From the NCBI GenBank assembly GCA_019009955.1, contig CM032231.1, positions 112,216,501 to 112,280,500 of the forward strand: a DNA stretch of 64,000 nucleotides. Direction: 5' to 3'. This document shows, one piece after another, positions 21,531 through 32,789 of the stretch; positions within the stretch are counted from its first letter, which is position 1; each line of letters opens with the position of its first letter. Made by a program: the position numbers and the translations under genes. The stretch is from Riptortus pedestris. Taxonomy: Eukaryota > Arthropoda > Insecta > Hemiptera > Alydidae. Under the pieces are notes generated by a model. It was not told where the DNA came from and did no database searches. It was given only the letters and a program-made list of their open reading frames with translations.

Positions 21531-22493
21531 ATGAAATACAAAGATTGAAAGACTTGTAAATTTTGCCCACAAATGACATTTTTCGAATTTACAAGACAGT
21601 TTTCGTAATTCCCGTTATCATTACGCCAAAACCAGATTCTCCTTAAGGTAAACTTACTAAAACAATCAAATAAACTGTTCCAAGGATCAAGGATGTTGCA
21701 AGAAATAATTGTGGTGTTTACGCACTAAGTGGCCATGTCTGACTCTATGGTTGTGCGTATGCAAGTGCACGCATATGCATCTAACTCTGATTTCTGGAGC
21801 GTGATTATAAACATTTATTTCGTTGCGTCATTATAATTTTAGACCGATCAAAAATGGGACAAGGGCATAGCCCTCAATGGACCTGTTATACGTCTCTTTG
21901 AAGGCTATTTTTTTTTGTTATTGAAAAGCAGTGTTTCTTATTATTTTTTAATTTTATTGTCAAAAAAGCTGAGTAGTTTATAAAAAATGAGTTTTAAATG
22001 AAGTAAATTGATAGGTAGCACTGTATATACGGACGAAGCCAGTAGGTGAATATATTACGTAGTACATAGAAGAATGTTAAGTAATTAAAATTCAATTTTT
22101 TTTTTCTTATGGGTTCTTTAGAATTACCCTAAGCGTATTACAAAGAAGTTGAAGCTTGAATGCGAAAACTAAAACCAGTAATCAAAGCGTTTCTTGGTAA
22201 ATACATTTCCTTTTTAATAGGATTGATAAATGCAATTCTAATAACTTCCTGCGAAATACAATAAATTAAAAACATCAGGGGAGAATTACACAACGTTTAA
22301 TTGCCCTGTTTCTTATTGAATTAAAAGTAGTTATTAAAATATTTTCATAAATAATGAACATGAAACGATTTAATGATGACATAAATCATTTATATGCGTT
22401 TAACAGCTGAAATGTTGAAAGGTTTGAGCGCAAATTGCTTAGATCCTTAATAGGACTACATTGGGACGACGGCTTAAAACTCGACTACCGAAG
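21531..22493. other. No feature seen
   Basis: AT-rich, with T-runs near 21909 and 22098. No gene or recognised repeat. Confidence 0.35.
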
Positions 22494-22684
22494 GGCGTTT
22501 GCACACACAGCGGATTTTTACGAGCGGACAACCTATCGTCGCTTATGGTCGGATATTCTACCGCCGCATTATGATATTTCTACCGCCATATTATGATAAG
22601 ATATTTTACCGTTGCCAATAGACGGAAAAAGTTACGTCGGTACCACAGTTGTAGTTCTGGAACCAATTTCAGTTCAGTTGTGAC

Positions 22685-22985
22685 ATGAACCAAGAGCAGC
22701 TCATAACGTTGTTGTTATTCCGTTGCCGAATGAGAAGGCGAAGAAAAAATCGACTGTTTTGGATTCATCCAATTAATGAACGAAGAAATGAGGCTTGCGC
22801 ATTCTACACATTGTTTGATGAGTTGAAGCAAGATGACAAGAAATTTTTCAACTATTTCAGGATGTCAATGACTTCCTTTGATGAACTGCATGGCCGGTTA
22901 AAAGATACCATTCAGCGCAGAAATACGAAAATGTGGAACTGTATTCAACCCGTAGAAATTATTCCTTTCATTTTCTGGCATCTGG
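22685..22985 (+). pseudogene. Harbinger transposase N-terminal remnant
   Basis: Starts at ATG 22685. The translation includes LFWIHPINERRNEACAFYTL, then FDELKQDDKKFFNYFRMSMT and SFDELHGRLKDTI. The pattern W-x-HP...FFNYFRMS-x-x-SFDEL is the conserved N-terminus of HARBI1-like nucleases. The similarity fades at about residue 100 (near WHLVEA) and a stop follows at 23042-23044. The DDE catalytic domain is missing, so the protein could not cut DNA. Confidence 0.75.
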
Positions 22986-23009
22986 TCGAAGCCACTTCGT
23001 ACGAGTCGG

Positions 23010-23141
23010 AGCCACACACACAGCATGCCAAGCGATTTTCGTAGCATTTCGGTCCTTAAAACTGTCTAAAGTTCTATCCCAAAGCACAGGCTTTGATTCC
23101 ACTAATGAAATAAGAATTTCATTATCAATTTCCTCACTCAT
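23010..23141 (-). pseudogene. MADF-domain protein N-terminal remnant
   Basis: On the minus strand, ATG at 23139-23141 opens a peptide with MSEEIDNEILISLVESKPVL, then WDRTLDSFKDRNATKIAWHA. This is the first half of a MADF (Myb/SANT-like) DNA-binding domain: LV-x-x-x-P-x-LWD...K-x-R...AW-x-V. PIF/Harbinger elements typically carry such a second gene. The frame runs into transposase-side sequence near 23010, showing that the middle of the ancestral element, with both genes' 3' parts, was deleted. Confidence 0.7.
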
Positions 23142-23489
23142 GACAACAAAACACAAGGGGGAGAGGATACGCGGATGCGGAAACAGAAACGGTAGGTGCA
23201 TGCAAGAGAGTTCAACTCATACTGCCAAACGTATAAGCGGTAAAATCCTCTGTGTGTGCAAACGTTCATTTGGTCACGTATGCCACTACTTGGAAGTGAC
23301 GGTAAAACTTCCGCCGGCTACAGTGGCACCGGGCGGCTGCACAGCTACCGCCAACGTTAAACTTACCGATCGTTTTTTTTTTTTCCGTCAAGTGTGCAAG
23401 CTCCAATGTACTACAGTGGACTACTATTGGAACGGCGGCGACGGTAAATCATCCGCTCGGAAAAATCCGCTGTGTGTGGAACTGGCCGA

Positions 23490-23830
23490 AGAGTTTATAT
23501 CTGAAACGGAATAGTCACCTGATATGAAAGCATTGATGTTATCATGGGCGGGAAATATAGCAAGAAGTACTCCAATCTGTTCTCTGCACAATGCGGCAGT
23601 GGTGGGTACCCGACCACGAGGGAGACCGAAGATGAGATGAGTAGAGAGAATGAAGATGGACGCTTGGGAGTTTCGAGGACTGAAAAGCAATTGCCCAAGT
23701 TTGACGGAGGTGTAAGAGGTCGGTAAGGGAGGCAAAAGATCTCCAAGCCGTCTAAAGTTAACAGGATATTGGAAAATTGAAATAATAAAAAAAATCATAA
23801 CTTTGCACATGTTCCATTGGCACATGGCAT
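23490..23830. repeat. Possible repeat-derived block
   Basis: GC-richer than its flanks, with overlapping open frames on both strands. The minus strand has pyrimidine-rich sequence (for example TCTTCATTCTCTCTACTCAT) of a type I associate with dispersed retroelement-linked repeats in many animals. That association is from memory and not secure. No domain is assigned. Confidence 0.25.
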
Positions 23831-24646
23831 ATTACAAGTATGATTATGTTTAAAGACATTTTTACAATGTATACTATTTAATGGGCTATTACCATTTAAT
23901 CAAATATAATAAAAACAAAAATAATAAAAGTAAAAATAAAATACAAATAGAGTGAAATAATAAAAAAGATAATATAAAAAAAAATGAAATGAGTAAGATA
24001 ACTACAAATGAAATTAATAAATTAAAATGAAAAAAAACAAACATTTTAAATAAACCAATTTAACGGCTTTTCTGTCCTTTAATTTGCGAGTCTCTGTAAG
24101 GCAAATATATTGAATTATAATTCTCTTTCCTCAAAATCAGCCTTAGTTGCAAAAAGTGGACGTTAATAAATAATTTAATTATCCTCAAAATCAACTTTAT
24201 ATTGTAATGTATTTTTGCTACGTCCATATCTATACTTTTGACAAACTTTATGAGTTCTTTATTATATTTATTAAATAATGAGGAGGTTCTGGGAAAATTA
24301 CCTCCTTTTAAAATTTTGTTCATTAAGAAGTTAGATCTATTGTGGTTAAGGGTTGAACAGTCATAGAGTACATGTAAAATACGTTTGTGTGTTGTGTGCC
24401 TGTGTGTGTGTCAAGTACCTTTGCCATTGCCTTGAATTTTAAATCTTTTTAAATAATGTTCTGTCTGTCCATGTTCCGTTCGAAATTGTGTGCATTTGTT
24501 ATAATGACTGGTGAAATTGTGTTGTTGTTGTGAGTTATATTTGGTATGTATTGGTGTAAGCTGTAAGATTTGTTGCATTTGTTATATGTATATATGTAAG
24601 AGTTGCGTAGTCCATTCTCTGTTCCATTTATGTATTGTGTCAGTAA
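23831..24646. other. AT-rich stretch, no gene called
   Basis: A-rich plus-strand sequence around 23900-24050, then a minus-strand open frame (24060-24323) rich in Ile, Lys and Asn without recognisable motifs, then T/G-rich sequence. No support for a gene. Confidence 0.35.
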
Positions 24647-25410
24647 GTCTTTTAGCAGATTTCCCTTAAGGGAAACCAGCTATTGAGGTTGTACTCATTG
24701 CGCGATTTTCAAAGTTCTTCATATGTCCATCAATCCTACCTAGTTAGTAGATGCCGAAAGTGACGTTCGTTCAAAATGATATATATATATATAGTTGTGT
24801 TGATGTTTTCGACTAGGTTATATGGTGTTGTTGTCTTTACTTGTATTTATATATGGTGTTGATGTTTTCGACTAGGTTATATGGTGTTGTTGTCTTTACT
24901 TGTATTTATATATGGTGTTGAGGTTACTATAACCAGTAACTCTTGTCCTGAAGAAGAGAAAATAAAATTCTCGAAATATCGGCATAAACTAAGAAGTTTC
25001 TTTCACCAACATTGACCAAACCTCCCAAAAAAAAAACACAACACCATATATATATATATCATTTCGTAAATTCGAAATATCTCCGTTATTATGCGTCAGA
25101 TCGAAAAAATTTATAGAGCCAATCTTATTGAAAATGCAATGTTCTATAAATGCTGTCGTGTACGGTTTTTCAATATCTTGATTATTAACGTGTATTTTTT
25201 TAGTTTTCAGCCTCGGTAAACCCCCCCCCCCCACTCCTACTCATGCCAAATTAATTATAAGGTATTATATATTGATGCACTTCATTTGTAGCCTAAATAC
25301 CAAATAGTGTTTTCATTGAACTTTTACGTTTTGAGATAAATACAATTACGTCACGCACGTGGGAAGACTTCTTAGTTAACGCATCCCCTGCATGACGGAT
25401 TGTTCTTTAT
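24647..25410 (+). mobile_element. HINE-like Helitron with a nested insertion
   Basis: The A end at 24652 reads TTTTAGCAGATTTCCCTTAA; the ATCCTACCTAGTTAGTAGAT block follows, then a TA tract. The family sequence resumes at about 25056 (GTAAATTCGAAATATCTCCG) and ends with a diverged B end near 25360-25410 (GGGAAGACTTCTTAGTTAAC, ATCCCCTGCATGACGGATTG). About 260 bases at 24796-25055 are foreign to the family. Confidence 0.75.
24796..25055 (+). repeat. Retroelement-like insert with tandem repeat
   Basis: Inserted in the TA tract of the host HINE. It holds two tandem copies of a roughly 60-base unit starting GTTGATGTTTTCGACTAGG (about 24800-24915). Next comes CCTGAAGAAGAGAAAATAAA followed by ATTCTCGAAATATCGGC, a form common near the 3' ends of some retroelements, and then an A-run at about 25026-25036. 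The poly(A) suggests RNA-mediated insertion in plus orientation. The family is unknown. Confidence 0.5.
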
Positions 25411-26183
25411 TGGACGAATAGTTCCAGCGTTAAAAAATTGAGATTCTGATGGTGGGAAGACATCAACAGCATTGATAGTTTATTCGTTTTACAATCCTTT
25501 CTATCTCTTTGCAATTAACAAATATAATTATCTACTTCCTTCTTTGTTTTAATACTCTTCACACTCACTGTTATGTATTATTATATTAAATTATGGATAT
25601 TCAATATTAATGATAGTATAATATCCTATAATTTTTTTTCTAAACGCCTTTCTCCGACAGGAACATCAAGAAGCTATTTGCAATTCTGCCTACTTAAAAT
25701 TCAGTAAATCTAGCTTCATTCCTTCACTTGAGGTTTTTACAGTAAGTGATTATACCATCAAACATCTGATATCCAGTATAAGTTTTAAGTTTTATTTCAT
25801 ATGCATTTTAATGTATAGGCGTTTTAATAGCAACAACTTTAGGTCCTTTATGCTGATGAGAAATACGCATTGCCCATGAAGGCACTCTGCAATGGACCAT
25901 TTTTAGCAGATTTTCCATTTTCGTCTTTCGATAGAGTGGAATAACTAATACATTTTATCTCCTTAATATGATCTTTCCAAAGAAGTGGTATGAATGAAAC
26001 GTACGTTTTCTATAACACATTTACTAATATTATGCGAATTTCTTTGGATATAATTAAATAGCATTGAAACTTATATAATACATTCGTTATAAAATTAGGC
26101 CAAATTCCATGAATAAATTTTATAAAATCTTTGAAGTAATTATACCTACATAATAAATTAATTTCCTTAGCCATCTTAATACC
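25411..26183. other. No gene; one A-end scrap
   Basis: AT-rich. TTTTAGCAGATTTTCCATTT at about 25909-25928 looks like a short A-end remnant of the HINE family. Otherwise nothing. Confidence 0.35.
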
Positions 26184-26769
26184 ACTAAAAAGTCCGTCAC
26201 GCAGGGGCTGCGTAAACTAAGCAGATTTCCCACGTGGTTTTACAATAGAGAAATTTCACGAGAGCCGAGCAGTTAAGGATACGGCCAAACTAGCATTTGG
26301 CGGGAAAGTCACTTCGTCCGTTAGCCGCCCAGATTTAATAAAAATGCAAATATCTCGGTTAATATTCCAGATAGAGAATAAATGTATATAACAATACTTA
26401 TAGTAAATTTTATTTGCAATAAGATTGATTCTGTACAATTTTTCGATCCGACGTATAGTAACGGAGATATTTCGAATTATCGAAAATCCTCCCCTCTAAA
26501 CCCCTTCCCTCCCACTGGTCCGATTTCAGCCGTTAACGAACCTGATCTTTCTTTTTGCATACAACGACTAAATATCGAGTTTAGTAACGATCAAACCAAA
26601 ATTGTGACCGCTAGAGCGGTAACAGACAAATATATATACACACACACACAGTTTTGAACGGACCTCATTTTCGTCATCTACTAAGTAGGATCGATGGACA
26701 TTTGAAGAAAAATTTCAAAAATTCCATCATGAGTACAACCTTAATATCAGATTTCCCTTAAGGGAAATA
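26184..26769 (-). mobile_element. HINE-like Helitron, nearly complete
   Basis: A good B end (AAAAAGTCCGTCACGCAGGG, then AGCAGATTTCCCACGTGG) is followed by the standard minus-oriented interior with a short TA/CA tract at about 26630-26650. It ends within the A hairpin (TCAGATTTCCCTTAAGGGAA). Confidence 0.8.
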
Positions 26770-27195
26770 AATAAATTAAGCATGACATTCTTTATGTATG
26801 ATGAGAAACTTGTTCTCGTCCTAAAGATACAATGTACCAGAGCGTACATTATTTTTAACCGATTTTTATGACAAAAATTTGGAGTTTTATTTAAGACATG
26901 ATTCTTTAATTTATTTATAAGCAGTGAATATTTTTTAATAGATTTAAGACATTTCGGCAGTGCGTTAAAATTTTACTCTTAAAAATGATACAGATTTCTA
27001 GTTATATTTTTGTTCGTGGTTTAAAGCATATCCTTCATTCTTGTTCTATGTCTTTTACTATTTCTGAAAAACAAGTTTGGGTTTTAATTCACAAACATTA
27101 TTGTTTGATGCAAATTTTATCTCCTTAAAGAGTGACCGACAGTTTTTCTGTTGAATGTAAACCTTATTGCTCAGATCTGTAATTTAAATATGATC
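26770..27195. other. No feature seen
   Basis: AT-rich spacer. Confidence 0.35.
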
Positions 27196-27319
27196 TTTTA
27201 GCAGATTTCCCAAAAGGGAAATCTGCTATTGAGGTCGTACTCATGACGCAATTTTCGAAACATTTCTTCAAATGTCCATCGGTCCTACCAAGGAGATGAC
27301 GAAAAGAGGTCCGTTCAAA

Positions 27320-27360
<41 letters not shown>

Positions 27361-27628
27361 CTACTAACGCAGAGTTATATTCAGATATATTTCATTAATG
27401 GTTTTTCTTTCCTGTCTAGAATTCAGGTTGGCTGGCCTGTTTGTTTACAATTCAGACGCTTTCGGTTGTAGAGTTACTAACTTGTAACTGAAAGATTTAT
27501 CATTACTGTTTGTATTTATTCACTAAATATTTGCGGTGGTATTACCAGTATGTATAATTATCTATTGTAAACCTTCGCTTGGGAAATCTGCTTAGTTTAC
27601 GCAGCCCCTGCGTGACGTACTTTTTAGT
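27196..27628 (+). mobile_element. HINE-like Helitron, short form
   Basis: Both ends are well preserved: A hairpin TTTTAGCAGATTTCCCAAAA at 27196 and B end GGGAAATCTGCTTAGTTTAC with CGCAGCCCCTGCG and GTGACGTACTTTTT to 27628. About 200 bases of the usual interior right of the (TA)n array (27323-27356) are missing, so this is an internal deletion copy. Confidence 0.8.
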
Positions 27629-28089
27629 TAAGCCAATGTATAACGCCAGAAGTTAACCGACCATGAAAATAATCATTAACTATAATTTTAGGGGCATATT
27701 TTTGCTTCGAAAAGAGACAATCAATGTGTGATAAGGGCACTGAAGTGCGTCGAACCTGATATTCCAGAGATGTAGCAATGCAACGTAGTGGAAGCTTCTA
27801 TAGGAGAGTCATCTGCTAAGCTCTTTGGCGTAGATGTTCACTACTCCAATGATAAGATATCCGAGGAACTTGAGTGAAACCTCCCCGAGTTATTATTGTT
27901 ATTATAGTGGAGGTTAAGCTCTGCTTCCCGTAATAATAATAACGGGAGACTGCCGCAAGTGGTCAGTAATTGCTTGCGTATCTTTTCTTGCTCTGTTCCT
28001 CTCAATGATGCAGAAGATTTTATTTTCTATTATTTTATACTAGCAGGGAATACAGGCATTAGTGTACTTTAAATTGGCGAAGGGGTCGA
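27629..28089. other. No feature seen
   Basis: No recognised motifs. An ATT/ATA-rich imperfect inverted repeat (CGAGTTATTATTGTT...AATAATAATAACGGGAG) lies near 27896-27945. Confidence 0.35.
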
Positions 28090-28600
28090 TGGGAGTAGAG
28101 GTCAGACTGAAACAATTCAACAAAAATTAAATGAAAACAATATTTTGTATTCAATCTTAGAATAAAAAGGTTCATGACATAAGAGCTCATAATATGACTT
28201 GAGTAGGAGTGCTGAAGACATTCAAGATAGTGAATAAATGTGTAAAAGGCCATACAAAGAAAATTATCTTTACAAAAAGATGTTATATACAATTATTCTA
28301 TCCGACGTATAATAACTGAGATATTTTGAATGTTCAGAATTCCCATTCTAAACCCCCTTCCACTTGTCCGATTTTAGCTATTAGCGAACTTTATCTTTAT
28401 TTTATACAGACAAAGTTTAAATATCGAGTTTGGTAAAGGTCAAAGTTAAATTGCGACAGCTAAAGTGTTAACAGACAACGAAATAAAGTTATGAACGGAC
28501 TTGATTTTCGTCATCACCTGGATAGGATAGATGGATACTTGAAGAAACTTTTTGAAAATTCCACCAAGAGTGCAACCTCAATAGCAGATTTCCTTATCAT
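28090..28600 (-). mobile_element. HINE-family copy lacking its B end
   Basis: Minus orientation from the GAGTAGAGGT segment through GACATTCAAGATAGTGAATA and ATAATAACTGAGATATTTTG to the A side (AATAGCAGATTTCCTTATCA). The copy is diverged and the A hairpin is half missing. Confidence 0.65.
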
Positions 28601-28635
28601 CATTGAGATCGTTGTGAGTTCGTTTTTTAAACCAT

Positions 28636-29201
28636 TATTAGCAGGTTTCCCCTAAGGGAAATTAGCTACTGAGGTCCTACTCATGAAGCAATTTTCGAAA
28701 GAATTTCCTCAAGTCCCCATCGATCATACCCAGAGGATAACGAAAATGAGCTCCGTTCATGTATGTGTGTATATATGTATATACACCAAACTGGATATTT
28801 AAATGTTTTATGTAAAGTTAATGATCAAGTTAGTTAATGGCTGAAATCCGAGCAGTAGGAGAGGGTTTAGAGGAGCATTTCGAAAATTCTTAATATCTTC
28901 GTTATGATGCGCTGGATCGAAAAATTGTATAAAGCCATTCTTATTGCAAATATAATGTTCTATAAATGTTTTTATGTACGTATTTTCACTATCGTGATTA
29001 TTAACCGATATATTAGCATTTTTTCGGCCTTCCTTGAACCCCCACTCCTACTCATGTAATATTAACAATCAGCTATTACATTAAGAAGCATATTATTTGA
29101 AGCCTAAATAGGAAATATTGTTCTCATTGAACTTTTCTTAATACGTGACGGACTTGGGAAATCTGCTTAGTTAATGCAGCCCCTGCGTGATGGACCTTTT
29201 T
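28636..29201 (+). mobile_element. HINE-like Helitron, complete
   Basis: The A end TTAGCAGGTTTCCCCTAAGG keeps a compensated hairpin. The internal blocks are in order, with a short microsatellite at about 28760-28785. The B end GGGAAATCTGCTTAGTTAAT, GCAGCCCCTGCGTGATGG and ACCTTTTT ends at 29201. It lies 35 bases from the preceding minus copy, so the pair is arranged A end to A end. Confidence 0.8.
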
Positions 29202-29337
29202 GTAACTCTAGAGTCGAGAGTTTCTTGAGTGAACTGCACCGCCTAAGTGCTTTGAGTGAATCCATTTTTAAAAGTATCAACAGGCTTTATAGCTGAATTT
29301 TCGGTGGATTACCTGCTTAGTAGTTTACACATGTGGT

Positions 29338-29527
29338 GCTCATCTGACACATGTGAATTAAAGACACTGGTCCTAATAAACTTCATAAACCTTTAGATTT
29401 ATGGGTTCGAGTCCCATCTGAGCAAAAGGAATTTAATTAGTGTAGGAATCACTAAATAATATCCTTAGACCCGTCCTGGCTAGAAAAGGATGATAGCCTG
29501 TCCCAAATATCTTAGGAGCACAAAGAA
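29338..29527 (+). repeat. SINE copy, diverged
   Basis: Plus orientation with GGGTTCGAGTCCCATCTGAGC (B box region) at about 29403-29423, then AGTGTAGGAATCACTAAATA, TCCTGGCTAGAAAAGGATGA and the family's CCTGTCCCAAAT end. The head is degraded. Confidence 0.65.
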
Positions 29528-30137
29528 GCACTGTAGTAAATAACTTTGTGTGATGTATTAACCATTCCAAAACGAAAATATAATAAAAGTTCTATTATCA
29601 TAAGATTATATCTTTCTCTCCATGTTCTAGCTAGTGTATTCTTCTAAGTTTAGATTAATGAATCCCATGACCTAGCTAAAACTAAGTATTTCCAAGCATT
29701 GCTACGTTCAGGTATTCATACCTAATTATAATTCTAGAGGATTAAACACCGGGAGATAATCGTTTATCCTGGAGAATGACTAAGACTAACATAAAAATGT
29801 TAATGCGTTTTCATCTTTTTTGCTAAGCGAATAAATGTACGCAATACTCGTAGTAATCATAAATGCAAAACAGCTAAATGCTCATATTAAATAACGTTTA
29901 TATTTTACACAAAAATTTTAATGTTTTCATTTAACAAATATTCTTGAATAGCCTCCTTGGATATGGTGGACAATTGTTCCACGATACCGAACAATCCTTC
30001 TGAAGTGCTTTACAATATAAAAATTAATAACGGAAGAAGGATAAAATAAATACAAAGGAATTCCCTTTATAATGCTTTATAAAATAATAATGGAAAGAAA
30101 ATAAACTAAATATTAACGAATGCCTATTATCATGCTT
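29528..30137. other. No feature seen
   Basis: AT-rich spacer with no recognised gene or repeat. Confidence 0.35.
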
Positions 30138-30257
30138 TTTAGCAGATTTCCCTTACTTAAGGGAAATCAGCTAACGAGATTTGCTCATTTCAAGTTTCGG
30201 AAAATGCCTTCAAATGTCCATCGATCCTACCCAGGAAATAAAATGAGTTCGGCTAAA

Positions 30258-30288
<31 letters not shown>

Positions 30289-30886
30289 CTAGTGGACCCG
30301 ACAGACGTTGTCCTGCATGATATTTCAAGCGATTAGGATATTAAATTTAATAGTGTTATGTTCACAAAAAAAGCTACTTTTAATAACACAAAAAAAAACA
30401 ACTCTTGTTATGTGCACGTTTCCCTAACAACAAATAGAAAATAAAATATCGCGAATTTTTTATTCATGCCTCCCTTATAACCCCCACTCCCGTTCAAACG
30501 TAAAAAATTTAATATAGCTTATAATCATGGGAGAATTGATGCTAATTTACATACAGAGTTTTGTTAAGTTCGGTTCAATCGTTAGTGCCCAATAAAATTG
30601 TTGGCTCCCACTTTAATTTTTCAGTGTATATCTCATTTGTGCTTTGTTATACGACTAAAGTGAATATAACAAAAGTTACTCTAAATAATAAAATAAACAA
30701 CTTTTAACCTGTGCATATTTGCTGAAAACCCAATAGGAAACGAAATATGGCTATTTTTAATTTTAGGCCTCCCTTACAACCTGGATCTAAACCATCCAGG
30801 GCGTCACCCAAACGCATACGAAAAAAATTCATTCAATTCGATCCAGCCGTTTAGGGGGAGTTCAGTGACATACACACGTAAACTAG

Positions 30887-30934
<48 letters not shown>

Positions 30935-31085
30935 GTATAATTTTTAAACGGACTAACTATATTCATTTTTAACGGAGGGTGTAACTAAGGGAGGATTAGA
31001 TAGTAGAATGTGCAAAAGGTGACACCTCTGTGTCATGGCAAACTTGGGAAATCTGTTTTGTTACACTGCTCCTGCACAGGGTTAG
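30138..31085 (+). mobile_element. HINE-family copy with inserted repeat
   Basis: The A end TTTTAGCAGATTTCCCTTAC starts at about 30137, followed by its TA tract. A different repeat fills about 30288-30890. A decayed B end follows (TTGGGAAATCTGTTTTGTTA, CACTGCTCCTGCACAGGG, about 31043-31085). Confidence 0.55.
30288..30890 (+). repeat. Dispersed repeat starting ACTAG, RTE-like (tentative)
   Basis: Starts ACTAGTGGACCCGACAGACG and contains two diverged copies of a block (CCTCCCTTATAACCCCCAC near 30471; GGCCTCCCTTACAACC near 30766). It ends GTGACATACACACGTAAACT before a (TA)n array. The ends resemble widespread arthropod RTE-type LINE tails, but no coding sequence remains, so the class is a guess. 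The same family recurs inverted at about 42400-43473. Confidence 0.45.
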
Positions 31086-31400
31086 TTTGAAATACATCAT
31101 CAGTTTAAGATCATCCAGCTCTTATAGAGGTTTAACTCCATTAAACATGAAGATTAAAGGTAATTACAGTATTTACACCATTTGAGACTTGTGCCCACTT
31201 ATCAAAGTCTCTAAAATATATCGTAGTTAAGTTGCACTTTTTACACGATTGTTAACTCTATTACCAACTCTTATTATGTAGACAAGTCACGATTATTATA
31301 ATAATTTGTCTCGTAAATAGTTATAACAATAATTTCTGACTTATTTCAAAACTACCACGATCGAGGTATCCTACTTACCTGCTCGTTAGCCGCTTTGTTT

Positions 31401-31478
31401 ATAGTCTGTTTTCCATAAGGGAAATTAACTTCCTATGCATTCTCTTGCTGGTCGTTTTCTAAAATTGTCCTTGACAAT

Positions 31479-31540
<62 letters not shown>

Positions 31541-31545
31541 CATAC
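31401..31545 (+). repeat. HINE A-end fragment
   Basis: A diverged TAGTCTGTTTTCCATAAGGG start followed by the family's CTCTTGCTGGTCGTTTTCTA-type segment and a long (TA)n array (about 31481-31537). Confidence 0.4.
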
Positions 31546-32405
31546 ATACATGTTAATCATTTATTTCTCTAGTGGGATTAATTTTTACATCCTCCTATGA
31601 TTGCAATTGCCAAGAATGTCTGTTTTCAAAGTTCAAAAGCATTGGCCGGTTTGACCCTCCTCTTAAACCCATGTTCGCTAGTTTCGACGTGTCGTTTATA
31701 TGTAACTGACATATTAAAAAAAAAAGACTAGCCTTTGAATGTTGAAGTTTTATATTTAGGTCTAGTTGTAACATCTAACCGGTAACCTCCCCGTTTGATT
31801 TTATACTACTAAGTTAATGAGTCCGAAAATAAAAAAAATGCGTTAGAGATTCATAAGGTTTATATAGCGCTCTAAATTATTTATCAAATAACATTTTTTA
31901 ACATCCTTTATCTTATGCATAGGAGCGGAAACACTCGGTCACATGCAAACGAAAGTATTTTATTTGAATTGCAGTATATCATTATGTATACTTAATTTAA
32001 TTATAGTACAAGGCAGTCATTTAGGGTCCACTTGAGATTTTTACTTTTATTGTAACCAGACGAGATTTTTAATAGGTTTTTATAAAATTAAAAGTTGCTT
32101 ATTCATCTTTGATAAAATCAAAAAGGAATGAATGAACTGGTACAGAATTAGTATTAAGTAAAATCTAAAAATATCGCAGATGTGCACGCGTCTCGTCAAA
32201 AAATGTTGAGTAGCCATTCTTATTATTTACGTTATTTGTCTGTAATGTTCATTAAAGTAATCGGCAATATTTCGAATATTAATAAAGTTATTTAAATTTG
32301 CCAGTTTAGATTTGTGACTACTACCTCCTGACAAGTCGAAATTTGACGTAACGTCAAATTTGAAGTTTTGTTTACGCATGATTATTACAATGGAAGTACA
32401 TAACA
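31546..32405. other. No gene seen
   Basis: AT-rich. It contains a 23-base perfect palindrome at 32339-32361, listed separately. Confidence 0.35.
32339..32361. promoter_or_regulatory. Perfect 23-base palindrome with TGACGT core
   Basis: AAATTTGACGT, a central A, then ACGTCAAATTT. The TGACGTAA within it resembles a bZIP/CRE-type binding site. A role is speculative: it is 2.7 kb upstream of the transporter's start codon. Confidence 0.25.
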
Positions 32406-32618
32406 GGGGCTCTAATTAGCCATGTGAGTTAATGCATTTGCTTTAAACTCATTTGGAAAACCTAGAGTGACGAGTTCGCGTCTTGCCTAGGCAATAGGAA
32501 TTTGTTTAGTGACGGACTCATTCAATTAAATTCTTAGTACTGTCGTTGTTAGAAAAGGGTGGTAAACTGTAGACAACCCGTCCCAATTAAAAATAGCAGC
32601 AAAAGAAAATAAATAATG
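32406..32618 (+). repeat. SINE copy, nearly full length
   Basis: From GGCTCTAATTAGCCATGTGA (A-box region) through GACGAGTTCGCGTCTTGCC (B box diverged) and GAAAAGGGTGGTAAACTGTA to the AATAAATAATGATAG tail. Confidence 0.75.
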
Positions 32619-32649
32619 ATAGATAAAAGAATTGGTGGGCACATTCAGG

Positions 32650-32707
32650 AACGTTCGCCCCCAGAGAAATCTGCTTAAGTAACTCAGCTGATGGGAACAG
32701 TTTTTTT
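32650..32707 (+). repeat. HINE B-end scrap
   Basis: CCCAGAGAAATCTGCTTAAG, then a degraded stem and GATGGGAACAGTTTTTTT. Only this end is recognisable. Confidence 0.35.
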
Positions 32708-32789
32708 CATTAATCTATCTTATCTGATGTAGTAATTCTCTAGATTAATTGTAACATTGTAAGTATTTACATTCATGTACTCCATGTAA

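Larger units (their letters stand above)
22494..23486. mobile_element. PIF/Harbinger deletion derivative
   Basis: About 1 kb with inverted ends: GGCGTTTGCACACACAGCGG at 22494 and, in reverse complement, GGCCAGTTCCACACACAGCGG-like sequence at 23486, continuing GATTTTT-CGAGCGG on both sides. CGAAG occurs just outside the left end and GAAG just outside the right, compatible with a 3-base target duplication. An extra internal match to the end sequence lies near 23233-23263, so the right part may be a second, nested end. The element carries two gene remnants facing each other (22685-22985 plus, 23010-23141 minus). Confidence 0.7.

Noticed and set aside
23424..23825. 133-codon minus-strand frame
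   Set aside because: It overlaps other open frames on both strands, spans the right Harbinger end and has no recognised domain.
24946..24985. CTGAAGA...CTCGAAA as a second hammerhead
   Set aside because: Stem II pairs well (GAGAA/TTCTC), but no stem I could be drawn and A15.1 lacks its U partner after stem III.
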